Part shown: positions 44,158-53,026 of the stretch, in pieces
How the letters are laid out: every line of letters starts with the position of its first letter
Position numbering within the stretch: position 1 is the first letter of the stretch
The notes under the pieces: model-generated
What the model was told of the DNA's origin: nothing
Databases searched by the model: none
Seen by the model: the letters and a program-made list of their open reading frames with translations, nothing else
NCBI GenBank assembly: GCA_947164965.1
Contig: CAMUYR010000002.1
Span: forward strand, 1 to 64,000
Source of the DNA: an uncultured Prevotella sp.
Lineage (GTDB): Bacteria > Bacteroidota > Bacteroidia > Bacteroidales > Bacteroidaceae
Direction: 5' to 3'
DNA: 64,000 bases
Position numbers and translations under genes: made by a program

Positions 44158-44188
44158 TTTGGATTTCACTCAATTTGCACTACCTTTG
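44158..44188 (+). promoter_or_regulatory. Promoter of the epimerase gene
   Basis: TTTG (44158-44161), a 19-bp spacer and TACCTTTG (44181-44188), 20 bp before the ATG. It has a CAATTTG 10 bp upstream of the -7 box but no boxes at 41 or 72 bp, so it serves as a contrast to the nitrogen promoters. Confidence 0.7.
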
Positions 44189-44207
44189 CAGCAAAATTTA
44201 AGAAATA

Positions 44208-45227
44208 ATGAAGATTCTCATTACAGGAGCCAGTGGCTTTATTGGTTCTTTCATTGTTGAAGAGGCTGTCAACAGAGGGTTTGAGACATGGGCCGCAGTA
44301 CGTAAGTCCAGCTCGAAAGCATTTCTTCAGGACGAGCGTATCCACCTGATAGAATTGAACCTCTCGTCGGAAGAACAGCTGATAGAACAGCTGAAAGGCC
44401 ATCAGTTTGACTATGTGGTACATGCTGCTGGTGTCACTAAATGTCTGGATAAAGCTGACTTCCACCGTATTAATACAGAAGGAACTCAGCATCTGGTACG
44501 TGCCCTCATGGCTTTAAAGATGCCCCTTCGCCGATTTGTCTATATCAGTTCGCTCAGCATTATGGGCGCCATTCGCGAACAACAGCCCTATACGGAGATT
44601 CGTGAGAGCGACGAAGCCAAGCCCAATACCGCTTATGGAAAGAGCAAGCTGGAGGCTGAACAGTGGCTGGAAGCTTACAGCCAACAGCTAAAAGCTAATA
44701 GCCAACAGTCCTTCCCTTACGTCATCCTTCGTCCTACAGGTGTCTATGGTCCTCGTGAACGCGACTATTTCATGATGGCCAAGAGCATCAAGTCGCATAC
44801 CGACTTTGCTGTGGGTTATAAGCAACAGGACATCACCTTCGTTTATGTGACAGATGTGGTACAAGCCATCTTCCTCGCTATAGAGAAAGGTGTGACAGGT
44901 CGTCGCTATTTCCTGAGCGATGGCGAGGTCTATCAGTCGTCAACCTTCAGCAATCTGATTCGTCAGGAGTTGGGCAATCCTTGGTGGATTCGCATCACAG
45001 CGCCAATCTGGGTATTACGCCTTGTTACTTTCTTTGGTGAGTATTATGGCAGACTGACAGGCAAGGTGACTGCATTGAACAACGACAAATACAACATTAT
45101 GCGACAGCGCAACTGGCGATGTGATATTGAACCAGCCAGAAAGGAGCTGGGGTATGAGCCACAGGTAAAACTGGAAGAGGGCGTACGCAGAAGTATTAAG
45201 TGGTATAAGGATAACGGATGGCTGTGA
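44208..45227 (+). CDS. NAD-dependent epimerase/dehydratase family protein
   Basis: 339 residues, an extended SDR. The Rossmann motif is TGASGFIGSFIVEEA. The catalytic Ser is in FVYISSLSIMG and the YxxxK pair in NTAYGKSKLEAEQW. The C-terminal half has a hydrophobic stretch (IRITAPIWVLRLVTFFG). A heptamer array (44673-44707) encodes AYSQQLKANSQQS in a surface loop. It overlaps the PAP2 gene by 10 bp, so the two products probably act in one lipid or glycolipid pathway; the substrate is unknown. Confidence 0.87.
   Translation: MKILITGASGFIGSFIVEEAVNRGFETWAAVRKSSSKAFLQDERIHLIELNLSSEEQLIEQLKGHQFDYVVHAAGVTKCLDKADFHRINTEGTQHLVRALMALKMPLRRFVYISSLSIMGAIREQQPYTEIRESDEAKPNTAYGKSKLEAEQWLEAYSQQLKANSQQSFPYVILRPTGVYGPRERDYFMMAKSIKSHTDFAVGYKQQDITFVYVTDVVQAIFLAIEKGVTGRRYFLSDGEVYQSSTFSNLIRQELGNPWWIRITAPIWVLRLVTFFGEYYGRLTGKVTALNNDKYNIMRQRNWRCDIEPARKELGYEPQVKLEEGVRRSIKWYKDNGWL
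44673..44707. repeat. Heptamer array inside the epimerase gene
   Basis: GCTTACA, GCCAACA, GCTAAAA, GCTAATA, GCCAACA, period 7, translated in frame. Confidence 0.7.
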
Positions 45228-46186
45228 AGATTAGCGAACTATTTATTCGAGAGAAGAAACCCCATCAGGGACTATTAGCTGTAGAGTGGATAGCTATCGG
45301 CTATTTGGTGTTCACATTACTGATGATGGTCCTGTTGTGGAGCAAGTTGGTGAATCCTGAAGAGATGTTGAAGGGACGAGCCAGATTCTTGTTGATAACA
45401 CTCGCCTTCTGGGGTATCTACTATCTACGGCCCTGTCGCCTCACTATGTTTGCCCGCATCCTGATACAAATGTCCTTTCTGGGCTGGTGGTATCCTGACA
45501 CCTATGAACTCAATCGCATGCTGCCCAATCTCGACCATTTGTTTGCTGGTTGGGAACAATCGCTGTTTGGTTGTCAGCCCTCGTTGTTGTTCTCGCAGAA
45601 GGTACCTTATGGCTGGTTCTCCGAATTGATGTGTTTGGGCTACGTCAGCTATTTCCCGCTGATGCTCATCACCTATCTCTTCTATTTCTTCAAGCGCTAT
45701 CAGGAATTCCAGATGACAGCCTTTGTCATATTGGGTTCCTTCTTTGCCTACTATGTCGTCTTCGTACTCCTGCCAGTCACAGGTCCACAGTTCTATTATC
45801 TGGCTGTAGGCACAGAGAAGATTGCTGCAGGCATATTTCCCAATTTAGGCGATTGGTTTCTGACACACTCAGAGCGAATGGCAGCACCAGGATGGTCGGA
45901 TGGCTTCTGGTATCACATGCTCGATTTGACACACGATGCTGGCGAGCGTCCTACAGCAGCCTTCCCCAGCAGTCATGTTGGCGTCACCACAGTTGTCATG
46001 CTGTTAGCTTTGCGCACTCGTCATAAAGGGCTTATCTTCACCATTCTGCCTTTCTATGTGCTGATGTGTTTCTCTACTGTTTATATCTATGCCCACTATG
46101 CTATTGATGCAATAGCAGGACTCCTGACGGGAGCCCTGCTCTACTATGCATTGAAAGCCGTGTGGCATCGATATCTTAAGGGATAA
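45218..46186 (+). CDS. PAP2-superfamily membrane protein
   Basis: 322 residues and about six helices. The PAP2 motifs visible are GERPTAAFPSSHVGVTTVV and YIYAHYAIDAIAGLL, giving the catalytic histidines. The full first KxxxxxxRP motif is not evident. Members dephosphorylate lipid phosphates or, in the Aur1-like branch, transfer phospho-headgroups to ceramide. The 10-bp overlap with the epimerase gene suggests a shared lipid pathway. Its end overlaps the convergent LRR gene by 11 bp. Confidence 0.82.
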   Translation: MAVKISELFIREKKPHQGLLAVEWIAIGYLVFTLLMMVLLWSKLVNPEEMLKGRARFLLITLAFWGIYYLRPCRLTMFARILIQMSFLGWWYPDTYELNRMLPNLDHLFAGWEQSLFGCQPSLLFSQKVPYGWFSELMCLGYVSYFPLMLITYLFYFFKRYQEFQMTAFVILGSFFAYYVVFVLLPVTGPQFYYLAVGTEKIAAGIFPNLGDWFLTHSERMAAPGWSDGFWYHMLDLTHDAGERPTAAFPSSHVGVTTVVMLLALRTRHKGLIFTILPFYVLMCFSTVYIYAHYAIDAIAGLLTGALLYYALKAVWHRYLKG

Positions 46187-49100
46187 TCACCTTTCTGCCA
46201 TTCTGGATATAGACGCCCTTCTGCGTTGGCTTGCCTTGCAGCTTTCTGCCATCGATGGTGAACCATTGCTGCTGTACTGCGAAAGTATCGTTATTTACGG
46301 AACCAATACCTGTGCTTTCGTCCATCATATTCTTGATAGGCACAAACCTTGGAGCAGGAGACTGATTGCGATGCACGGTATAGGCCTCGAAGGGACGTAC
46401 CACACGATAGTCGCGTTCGAAGGCACTACCCTCTAGATACTGGCTTCTCACTATTCCCACATTCAGGGCATACACCTCTGACGATACACCTATGCTTCGC
46501 ATCGTTGGCATCATGATAATACTCTCGTCAGCCAATGCCATTCGTTTAGGTTCTGTCGCAGGAACTGTTACATTACCTGAAGAGAACGTCACATTACCTG
46601 CCAACAGATAGTCAGCAAGATAGTTTTTAGTGTCGTTTGGCATACTAATAATATAAGGTGTATTGGCCTCTATATGGGTAGCAGGCTGCAGTCCGTCAGG
46701 TCCCAACTGGCGCAACCAGAAGTGTTTCGAACTGTCGCTATTGCCAAATGGAGCTATCACGCCCTGATTCTCGTGGTAAATGGTCTGTACGTCGAATGGC
46801 AATGCTATCGACTCCCATCCTCTGCTCACACCTACTTGCGTCGACTGCTTGAATTCACGAGTGTAGACAACACCCTTGGCAGTAAACGGTATGGGCACAT
46901 AGAAATTACAATTGCCACTGCCCGTATCCTGCAGACGGATGGTGCTTGCCACGCTGTCGATAATGACATTGTCGCGATTCATCGGAGCATGCTCAAAATC
47001 ATCCACATATATCAGCATATTAGGATTGTCCAGGCCCTGCAGTTCGCTGTTATACACCGCATAATTGCCTTCCCACAAGATGGCTGTAATCGTCTTTGCC
47101 ACTTCTTCACGTCCACCAACAACCTCCAACACATCAGGCAGTCGCGTTCTACCGCTGACCATCAGCACACCATTGCTGTCGAACTGAGGATGTACGTATT
47201 TGCAGGTAGCGACAGGAGATGCCTCGTAACCCTCGACTACAGCAATTGCGTTAATCTCAGCATTCTCTGTAAACTTGAGCGGACCAGCATATACCAGACT
47301 GCTTGTTGTGGGAGTAGAGCCATCCAACGTATAATATATCTTGGCATTGAACGGACTCAGAATACTGATTTCATTACCTTTCTGCTTAAACGTGGGCTTA
47401 GGACACTGATCATCCATAATGGCTTCAAACTCGATGTTATCGAAGTAATAGTTGTTGGCATCCTCATAATCACCGTTAAAGGTGAATGTCAACGACTGGA
47501 ACGGCAAATGATCAGAAGAGTTTTGGGAACTCATCGTACCCTCATATTCGAAATGCTGCCATTCATCCTTGAAAGTCATGTCATTATAATCGAAGAAGCC
47601 CCAGCTGATATAAGTAGTTGGTTCCTCATGAGCCTCAGTGCCTATCAACGCTTCCTTATCCGCACGATAGTCGAACGCCACGCGGTATGTCGTACCTTCG
47701 CTGATGGGCTGATTCAGACGAACCCATAACTGGTTATCCCAAGCTGCAGCCACCTTAGGTGTTGCCTCCACCTTGATGCCTCGTGTGCCGTTCATACCCA
47801 CACCATCGCTGATAGCAGCCTGCGTCGGCTCCTCATTGCCATTTGAATAATCCAGTCTGATAAAGTAGTTACTATTGTCGTCACCCTCCATATCGCCATT
47901 GTTCACCAAGCTGATAACAACAGTAGGATCAGCCGAAGGATCCAGCTCTTCTATGTTTTTGAAACCATTCCATTCTTCTGCAGCCAGATACTTTGCCTTT
48001 GTTCCATAAGGAACATAGAGTGTTCCATTTTCCTTTACTCTACTACTAAATGTCTGGCGTAGTTCAAGAGGGTTCTTCCTATATGTAGTTACAGAGGCCA
48101 AACTATCACAACTGACAAAAGCGAACCAACCTATACTCTCAACTTTCCTAGGTATGACGACGCTCTTGATATTTTTACATCCGTATAACGCTCCAGTATT
48201 AATCGCTGTAACAAAGTTGGGAATGACGACACTTTCATCAGGTTTGCCTGCAGGGTAAGTAACCAGAAGTGTCTTGTTCTTCGAATAAAGCACACCATCA
48301 ACAGATGTGTAATACTGGTTGTCTTCCTCAACGATGATCTCCTGAAGGCGTGGGCAAATTGCAAATACAAAAGAACCAATTTCTTTAACACTGGCAGGAA
48401 TCGTGACAGAGCCAGTAAGTCTTGATCCCTCGAAGTTTTCTCCTTCTATCACCTCTACACTATTTGGAATATCGATGGATTCCATACTTACGTATCTGAA
48501 AGCACCGTGTTCAATGGTAGTCACACCATTTGGAATAGTCACTGACTTCAGACCGCTCCCATAGAATGCGCAGCCACCTATCGTAACCACCGTACTAGGA
48601 ATAGCGTAAGATTCATCAGTCCTTCTCACTGGATAAGTAACGATTTTGGTGATGTTCTTATCAAACAGCACGCCATCAATAGAAGTAAAATATGCATTAC
48701 CTTCTTCCACGAAGATGTTCTTATAACATGAATACAGAGCTGTTGGTTCTATACTGGTGACGCTGGCAGGAATCATGAGGTCATCAATATTATTGTTGCG
48801 GAGCGATTCTACTCCTAAACTCTTCAGGTAAGGGGGCAATACGATAGATGAAAGACCATAACACCCGCTAAACTCTTCTGAGCCAAGGGCTGTTACGCCA
48901 ACAAAGTATTGGAATTCATCAAACGATCTAATATCTGTGTTGTTGGTGAACGCATTATCCAGACTGGTCACAGCAGCAGCCTCCGTCTTGCTCAGTTCTC
49001 CGTCACCATCCTTATCCCACTTATTAACACAGATAGCCTTTACGTTAGCATCAGCAAACCTGATAATGCTCTCGTCAATCACTACAGGCACTGTATCCTG

Positions 49101-50222
49101 TTGCATAACAGACCACGAGAGGTCGTCGAAATAGAAATCAGTCGCTGTCTTTTCACTGGAATTGAGATTGAATGCGATTGACCAAGTTCCATCCATGCTT
49201 TCGTCAATTTTCATAATACCATCAAATTCCTGCCAGTCTGTTGTGAAAGCAATGTCACCAATAGCGTACCAATGGAGATAATCAGACGGATTCTGTTTAT
49301 GTACCTGAGTCACAACAGCAACATCCTTTGAAGCCTTATAACGGAATTTAATCCTAATCTCTGTACCTGCTCTCCAAACATGCGGAGACTGAATCCAGAA
49401 CTGGTTGTCCCATGAAGACACATCATCGCCGGCATCATTACTCGGTGTGTCAGCATTAGCAGCATGGACTACGAACACATGGTTGGAAGGATTACCTTCT
49501 TCCTCTTCGATATCTGCAGGGAACGCATTCCAACCTTCTCCGTCTTCTGTCATATTTCTGCCTTTCGTCTTTCCCCAAGCACATATCTTATAGTTATTGT
49601 CCTTATCATCCCATCTTGTATCAGGATTAGCCCAAGGCTTCTCCGCATCACCATTATCCAATTGCTCTATCCACTCGACTGAGCCGACAAGCTGATTATA
49701 TTCATTTTCTGTAGCCCAGTACATGCTTTCAATCGTGATGGAACCTGTAGTCGTGGTATTCTGCAAAGCCACTTGGTGGATTCTCTCTTTCTTCGATGGA
49801 TCAAGTTTTATGGCTACAACACCACCATTAGGATTTTCTACAGCAGTCGTAGTCGCCTCATCAAAGTCAGCCCCCCACTGGCCGATGGTTCCCAGGAAAT
49901 GGTATTGGAGAATAATTCTGACATCACAGGTTGAGGCCGAATACTTCATAATAAGATAATCGTATTGGCTGGCATTGAAATACGTAGTATTTGCATCGCT
50001 GGCAGAAATCACGGTACCTGTACTGTCTCTTTCTTCCTCATATCCCGTGGAGAGTATAGCAGATTTCCACTGCCATTCAGCAGTAAACTCAACAGGAACA
50101 CCAGGCGTGTAGAGTCTCGACAGGTCACCAGTAGGGGTGTCGCCTGCGCTATCTGCTGCCAAAACCTCAGTAGGAATCAGCACTGCGAGTGTCACGAACA
50201 GTAATGATAATAGTCTTTTCAT
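46176..50222 (-). CDS. Large secreted BspA-type leucine-rich-repeat surface protein
   Basis: 1348 residues. Signal peptide MKRLLSLLFVTLAVLIPTEVLA. Two galactose-binding-like or CBM-like segments lie at about 180-370 and 790-950. An EF-hand-like loop (DKDGDGELSKTEA) is near 405. BspA-type LRRs run from about 430 to 740 (repeats such as IPSTVVTIGGCAFYGSGLKSVTIP). A chitobiase-C-like domain lies near 955-1030 (AKIYYTLDGSTPTTSS). The C-terminus (TIDGRKLQGKPTQKGVYIQNGRKVIIP) is the conserved Prevotella-type sorting or secretion tail. It probably binds host or plant surfaces or glycans. It is monocistronic, with a -7 box at 50264-50257. Confidence 0.88.
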   Translation of the reverse strand: MKRLLSLLFVTLAVLIPTEVLAADSAGDTPTGDLSRLYTPGVPVEFTAEWQWKSAILSTGYEEERDSTGTVISASDANTTYFNASQYDYLIMKYSASTCDVRIILQYHFLGTIGQWGADFDEATTTAVENPNGGVVAIKLDPSKKERIHQVALQNTTTTGSITIESMYWATENEYNQLVGSVEWIEQLDNGDAEKPWANPDTRWDDKDNNYKICAWGKTKGRNMTEDGEGWNAFPADIEEEEGNPSNHVFVVHAANADTPSNDAGDDVSSWDNQFWIQSPHVWRAGTEIRIKFRYKASKDVAVVTQVHKQNPSDYLHWYAIGDIAFTTDWQEFDGIMKIDESMDGTWSIAFNLNSSEKTATDFYFDDLSWSVMQQDTVPVVIDESIIRFADANVKAICVNKWDKDGDGELSKTEAAAVTSLDNAFTNNTDIRSFDEFQYFVGVTALGSEEFSGCYGLSSIVLPPYLKSLGVESLRNNNIDDLMIPASVTSIEPTALYSCYKNIFVEEGNAYFTSIDGVLFDKNITKIVTYPVRRTDESYAIPSTVVTIGGCAFYGSGLKSVTIPNGVTTIEHGAFRYVSMESIDIPNSVEVIEGENFEGSRLTGSVTIPASVKEIGSFVFAICPRLQEIIVEEDNQYYTSVDGVLYSKNKTLLVTYPAGKPDESVVIPNFVTAINTGALYGCKNIKSVVIPRKVESIGWFAFVSCDSLASVTTYRKNPLELRQTFSSRVKENGTLYVPYGTKAKYLAAEEWNGFKNIEELDPSADPTVVISLVNNGDMEGDDNSNYFIRLDYSNGNEEPTQAAISDGVGMNGTRGIKVEATPKVAAAWDNQLWVRLNQPISEGTTYRVAFDYRADKEALIGTEAHEEPTTYISWGFFDYNDMTFKDEWQHFEYEGTMSSQNSSDHLPFQSLTFTFNGDYEDANNYYFDNIEFEAIMDDQCPKPTFKQKGNEISILSPFNAKIYYTLDGSTPTTSSLVYAGPLKFTENAEINAIAVVEGYEASPVATCKYVHPQFDSNGVLMVSGRTRLPDVLEVVGGREEVAKTITAILWEGNYAVYNSELQGLDNPNMLIYVDDFEHAPMNRDNVIIDSVASTIRLQDTGSGNCNFYVPIPFTAKGVVYTREFKQSTQVGVSRGWESIALPFDVQTIYHENQGVIAPFGNSDSSKHFWLRQLGPDGLQPATHIEANTPYIISMPNDTKNYLADYLLAGNVTFSSGNVTVPATEPKRMALADESIIMMPTMRSIGVSSEVYALNVGIVRSQYLEGSAFERDYRVVRPFEAYTVHRNQSPAPRFVPIKNMMDESTGIGSVNNDTFAVQQQWFTIDGRKLQGKPTQKGVYIQNGRKVIIP

Positions 50223-50256
50223 ATCCTTAAGTTTTTTAGTTATTCCAGTTTGAGGG

Positions 50257-50264
50257 CAAAGATA
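50257..50264 (-). promoter_or_regulatory. -7 box of the LRR surface protein gene
   Basis: TATCTTTG on the minus strand, 35 bp before the ATG. Nothing else is seen between 50265 and 50376. Confidence 0.55.
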
Positions 50265-50376
50265 AACAAAAAAAACGAAAGTAACAAGAAAATTGAGCGA
50301 AAATGTGAGGAGATGGGATGAAGAATGGTTTCTATGTTAGAGTAAGATTTCTACTTAGAAAGAGGTTAAAAAGACA

Positions 50377-50796
50377 TATTTACCATCACTTTTGCAGTAA
50401 AGTAGCTGATAATCAAGGTAATAAAAGGTGATGGTGAGGCCAATTTACCATCACCTCATCATCATCTTACCATCACTTTTTCGTGTTTTCTGCTATTTTT
50501 CGCCCTTTTGGCTGATTTTTATAATAATAGTTTCAAGTGGTAACAGCAAGGGGAACTAGTAGTTCCACTTGGTGTTACCAAAAGTTCCATCATGAGTTAC
50601 CAAGAGTTCCAAGTAATGTTACTATTTGCGAACTTCCTTATATTCAGGCAGTTAATGAGTTTAGCAGGGGTAAACTCGGGGTTTACTAGGACTAAAGTGA
50701 GGGTTTAGTGATGGTAAAGTGATGGTAGAATAGGCTTACAATCACCAGCTAATAATCTGATAATCAATATGTTAGATGCAAAAGTGATGGTAAATA
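50377..50796. mobile_element. MITE-like non-coding element with 20-bp terminal inverted repeats
   Basis: The ends TATTTACCATCACTTTTGCA (50377-50396) and its exact reverse complement (50777-50796) bound 420 bp without an ORF. TTACCATCAC or GTGATGGTAA, with single-base variants, occurs seven times (starts 50380, 50428, 50445, 50467, 50708, 50719, 50784), mostly pointing inward from each end. A 41-bp palindrome (50539-50579) with GGTAACA and TGTTACC ends and a GGAACTAGTAGTTCC core lies in the middle. No clear target duplication was found, so a regulatory repeat array is an alternative. Confidence 0.55.
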
Positions 50797-50870
50797 CTAT
50801 TTTTGAACAAAATTTCTTAAAAGAAAAAATATACTTGCACACAACAATGGGGTTCGCAAATTATGAGCAT

Positions 50871-50934
50871 AAAAAAAGGGACTCCGCTGAGTCCCAAACC
50901 TTTGTTAACCTTAAATCTAATACTATGAAAAACA
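50871..50934 (-). ncRNA. Candidate small RNA, about 60-65 nt
   Basis: On the minus strand TTG (50970-50968), a 20-bp spacer and TAACTTTG (50947-50940) form a canonical promoter. The transcript would end at hairpin GGGACTC-AGCG-GAGTCCC (50895-50878) followed by seven U. No ORF lies between them. It is divergent from greA. The body (about 50930-50896) is A/U-rich with no long stem. The family is unassigned. Confidence 0.55.
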
Positions 50935-50939
50935 CGGTG

Positions 50940-50970
50940 CAAAGTTAAAAGGTTTGGTTGATAATAGCAA
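50940..50970 (-). promoter_or_regulatory. Promoter of the candidate small RNA upstream of greA
   Basis: TTG at 50970-50968, a 20-bp spacer and -7 box TAACTTTG at 50947-50940. Confidence 0.65.
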
Positions 50971-51049
50971 GAAATTGCACAAAAAAGCGGTGTAAGGCGT
51001 ACACTTTCTTGACCTAAATCAACCAAAAATGAAAGTTTTCTGTCGAAAA

Positions 51050-51081
51050 TTTGGTTATTTCGAATTAAATTCCTATCTTTG
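51050..51081 (+). promoter_or_regulatory. greA promoter
   Basis: TTTG (51050-51053), a 20-bp spacer and TATCTTTG (51074-51081). The leader of about 115 nt contains the direct repeat GGGATTC twice and may fold. Confidence 0.7.
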
Positions 51082-51204
51082 CAAACGGTAAAGGACATAG
51101 ATAAGAGCAGGGATTCCGACATGAGAATGAGTTGGGATTCTTTTTATTTATTGCGTCCGCAAATAACTAAAAGAAACAAATTAAAATAAGGTAAAGAATA
51201 CATT

Positions 51205-51672
51205 ATGGCTTACATGTCACAAGAGGGCTATGACAAACTGATAGCCGAACTGCACCGCTTGGAAGCGGTAGAGCGTCCAAAGGCATCTGCAGCTATTGCA
51301 GAGGCTCGTGAAAAGGGCGATCTGAGTGAGAACAGCGAGTATGATGCTGCCAAAGAGGCACAGGCTCATCTGGAGGATAAGATCAACAAGCTGAAGGCAA
51401 CGATTGCTGAGGCTAAGGTTGTGGACACCTCCCGTCTGAGCACTGACAGCGTACAGATTCTGACGAAGGTGGAGATGACCAATCTGACCACCAAGGCCAG
51501 AATGAGCTACACCATCGTGAGTGAGAACGAGGCCGACCTTCGTGCTGGCAAAATCAGCATCAAGACACCTATTGCTCAGGGACTGCTGGGCAAGAAGGTG
51601 GGCGACGAGGTGGAGATCACCATTCCTCGTGGCACCATTAAACTGCGTATCGAGAACATCTCAATTGCTTAA
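51205..51672 (+). CDS. greA: Transcription elongation factor GreA
   Basis: 155 residues. An N-terminal coiled coil carries the acidic tip in AREKGDLSENSEYDAAKEAQ. The C-terminal FKBP-like domain has GLLGKKVGDEVEITIPRGTIKLRIENI. It rescues backtracked RNA polymerase by stimulating transcript cleavage. The HIT gene follows after 3 bp in the same operon. Confidence 0.97.
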   Translation: MAYMSQEGYDKLIAELHRLEAVERPKASAAIAEAREKGDLSENSEYDAAKEAQAHLEDKINKLKATIAEAKVVDTSRLSTDSVQILTKVEMTNLTTKARMSYTIVSENEADLRAGKISIKTPIAQGLLGKKVGDEVEITIPRGTIKLRIENISIA

Positions 51673-51675
51673 ATT

Positions 51676-52068
51676 ATGGATATATTTGCAAAGATTGCTG
51701 CTGGTGAGATTCCCAGCTACAAGTGTGCTGAAAACGACGAGTTCTACGCATTTCTCGACATCAATCCGCTGGTGAAGGGCCACACATTGGTCATTCCCCG
51801 TCGTGAAGTAGACTATTTCTTCGATATGGACGACGACGAGTTGGCCCGTTATCAGCAGTTTTCCAAGCGTGTGGCTATTGCCATCAAGAAAGCCTTCCCT
51901 TGCAAGAAGGTTGCTCAGGTAGTACTGGGTCTGGAGGTTGCTCATGCTCACATCCACCTGATTCCCATGCAGAGTGAGGCTGATGCCGACTTCCGCAAGG
52001 AGAAGCTGAAGCTTACTGAGGAAGAATTCAAGGAAATAGCAGCAAAGATTCAGGCTGCATTCGTATAA
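51676..52068 (+). CDS. HIT-family nucleotide hydrolase
   Basis: 130 residues. The histidine triad is HAHIHLIPM. IFAKIAAGEIPSYKC and DINPLVKGHTLVIPRRE match the Hint branch. It hydrolyses adenosine phosphoramidates or dinucleotide polyphosphates. It is co-transcribed with greA and followed after 16 bp by a GT2 gene. Confidence 0.95.
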   Translation: MDIFAKIAAGEIPSYKCAENDEFYAFLDINPLVKGHTLVIPRREVDYFFDMDDDELARYQQFSKRVAIAIKKAFPCKKVAQVVLGLEVAHAHIHLIPMQSEADADFRKEKLKLTEEEFKEIAAKIQAAFV

Positions 52069-52084
52069 TCCCAACTCATCAGAC

Positions 52085-53026
52085 ATGATTAAGTTAGCCA
52101 CCGTATCGCCCTGTTACAACGAAGAGGAAGTGCTCCACCAAAGTGTTGAGCGCCTGACAGCCTTGTTCAAACGCATGATGTCAGAAGGACTGATTTCTGA
52201 CGACTCGATGATGGTGTTTGTCAATGACGGCAGTCGCGATAAAACGTGGCAAATCATCAGTCAGTTGCACAAGGAGAACAAATACGTTCGTGGCATTAAT
52301 CTGGCCAGGAATGTGGGCCATCAGAATGCCATCATGGCTGGTATGATGACTGCAAAGGATTGGGCCGATGCAGTCATCACCATCGATGCCGACCTTCAGG
52401 ACGATATCGAGTGTATTCCTCAGATGGTGAAGGACTATGAGGAAGGCTACGATATCGTCTATGGTGTCAAGGTGTCGCGTAAGGCCGATCCACTGATGAA
52501 GCGCATGACAGCTCAGGCCTTTTATAAGCTGCAGGCCTCGATGGGTGTCGAGAGTGTATTCAATCATGCCGACTTCCGTCTGTTAAGTCGTCGCGCCCTG
52601 CAGATGCTGAATGGTTACGACGAGCGCAACCTCTATCTGCGAGGCCTCATCCCCATGATTGGCTTGCCTTCCACTACTGTCGACGACGTCATTGGTGAAC
52701 GACAGGCTGGCGCCTCGAAATACACATTGAGCAAGATGCTGAATCTGGCACTCGATGGCATCACCTCGTTCAGCGTCAAACCCCTCTACAATATCATCTA
52801 TTTAGGTATTGTGTTCCTCTTCATCAGTTTTTGCATTGGTATCTATGTCTTGCATGCCCTGATTGTAGGCACAGCAGTACCAGGCTGGTCATCACTCATT
52901 CTGAGCATCTGGCTCGTTGGTGGCTTCGTGCTGATCTGTGTAGGCGTTACAGGTGTCTACATCGGCAAGATATATAATGAGGTGAAGCATCGCCCACTTT
53001 ACAATATTCAGGAAATCCTAGACTGA
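52085..53026 (+). CDS. Glycosyltransferase family 2, GtrB/ArnC-like
   Basis: 313 residues. The GT-A domain has VSPCYNEEEVL, VNDGSRDKTW, ARNVGHQNAIMAG and the DxD-type DADLQDD. Two C-terminal helices (IIYLGIVFLFISFCIGIYVL and LILSIWLVGGFVLICVGVTGVYIG) anchor it in the membrane. Such enzymes load a sugar onto undecaprenyl phosphate. The convergent gene encodes GtrA, a plausible flippase partner. Its end overlaps gtrA by 9 bp. Confidence 0.92.
   Translation: MIKLATVSPCYNEEEVLHQSVERLTALFKRMMSEGLISDDSMMVFVNDGSRDKTWQIISQLHKENKYVRGINLARNVGHQNAIMAGMMTAKDWADAVITIDADLQDDIECIPQMVKDYEEGYDIVYGVKVSRKADPLMKRMTAQAFYKLQASMGVESVFNHADFRLLSRRALQMLNGYDERNLYLRGLIPMIGLPSTTVDDVIGERQAGASKYTLSKMLNLALDGITSFSVKPLYNIIYLGIVFLFISFCIGIYVLHALIVGTAVPGWSSLILSIWLVGGFVLICVGVTGVYIGKIYNEVKHRPLYNIQEILD

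Noticed and set aside
44171..44188. Epimerase promoter as a fifth member of the nitrogen regulon
   Set aside because: It has CAATTTG 10 bp upstream of TACCTTTG but no boxes at 41, 72 or 104 bp.
46674..47729. 351-codon ORF antisense to the LRR protein
   Set aside because: No RBS or family motif. The minus-strand frame carries the LRR and chitobiase-C-like domains.
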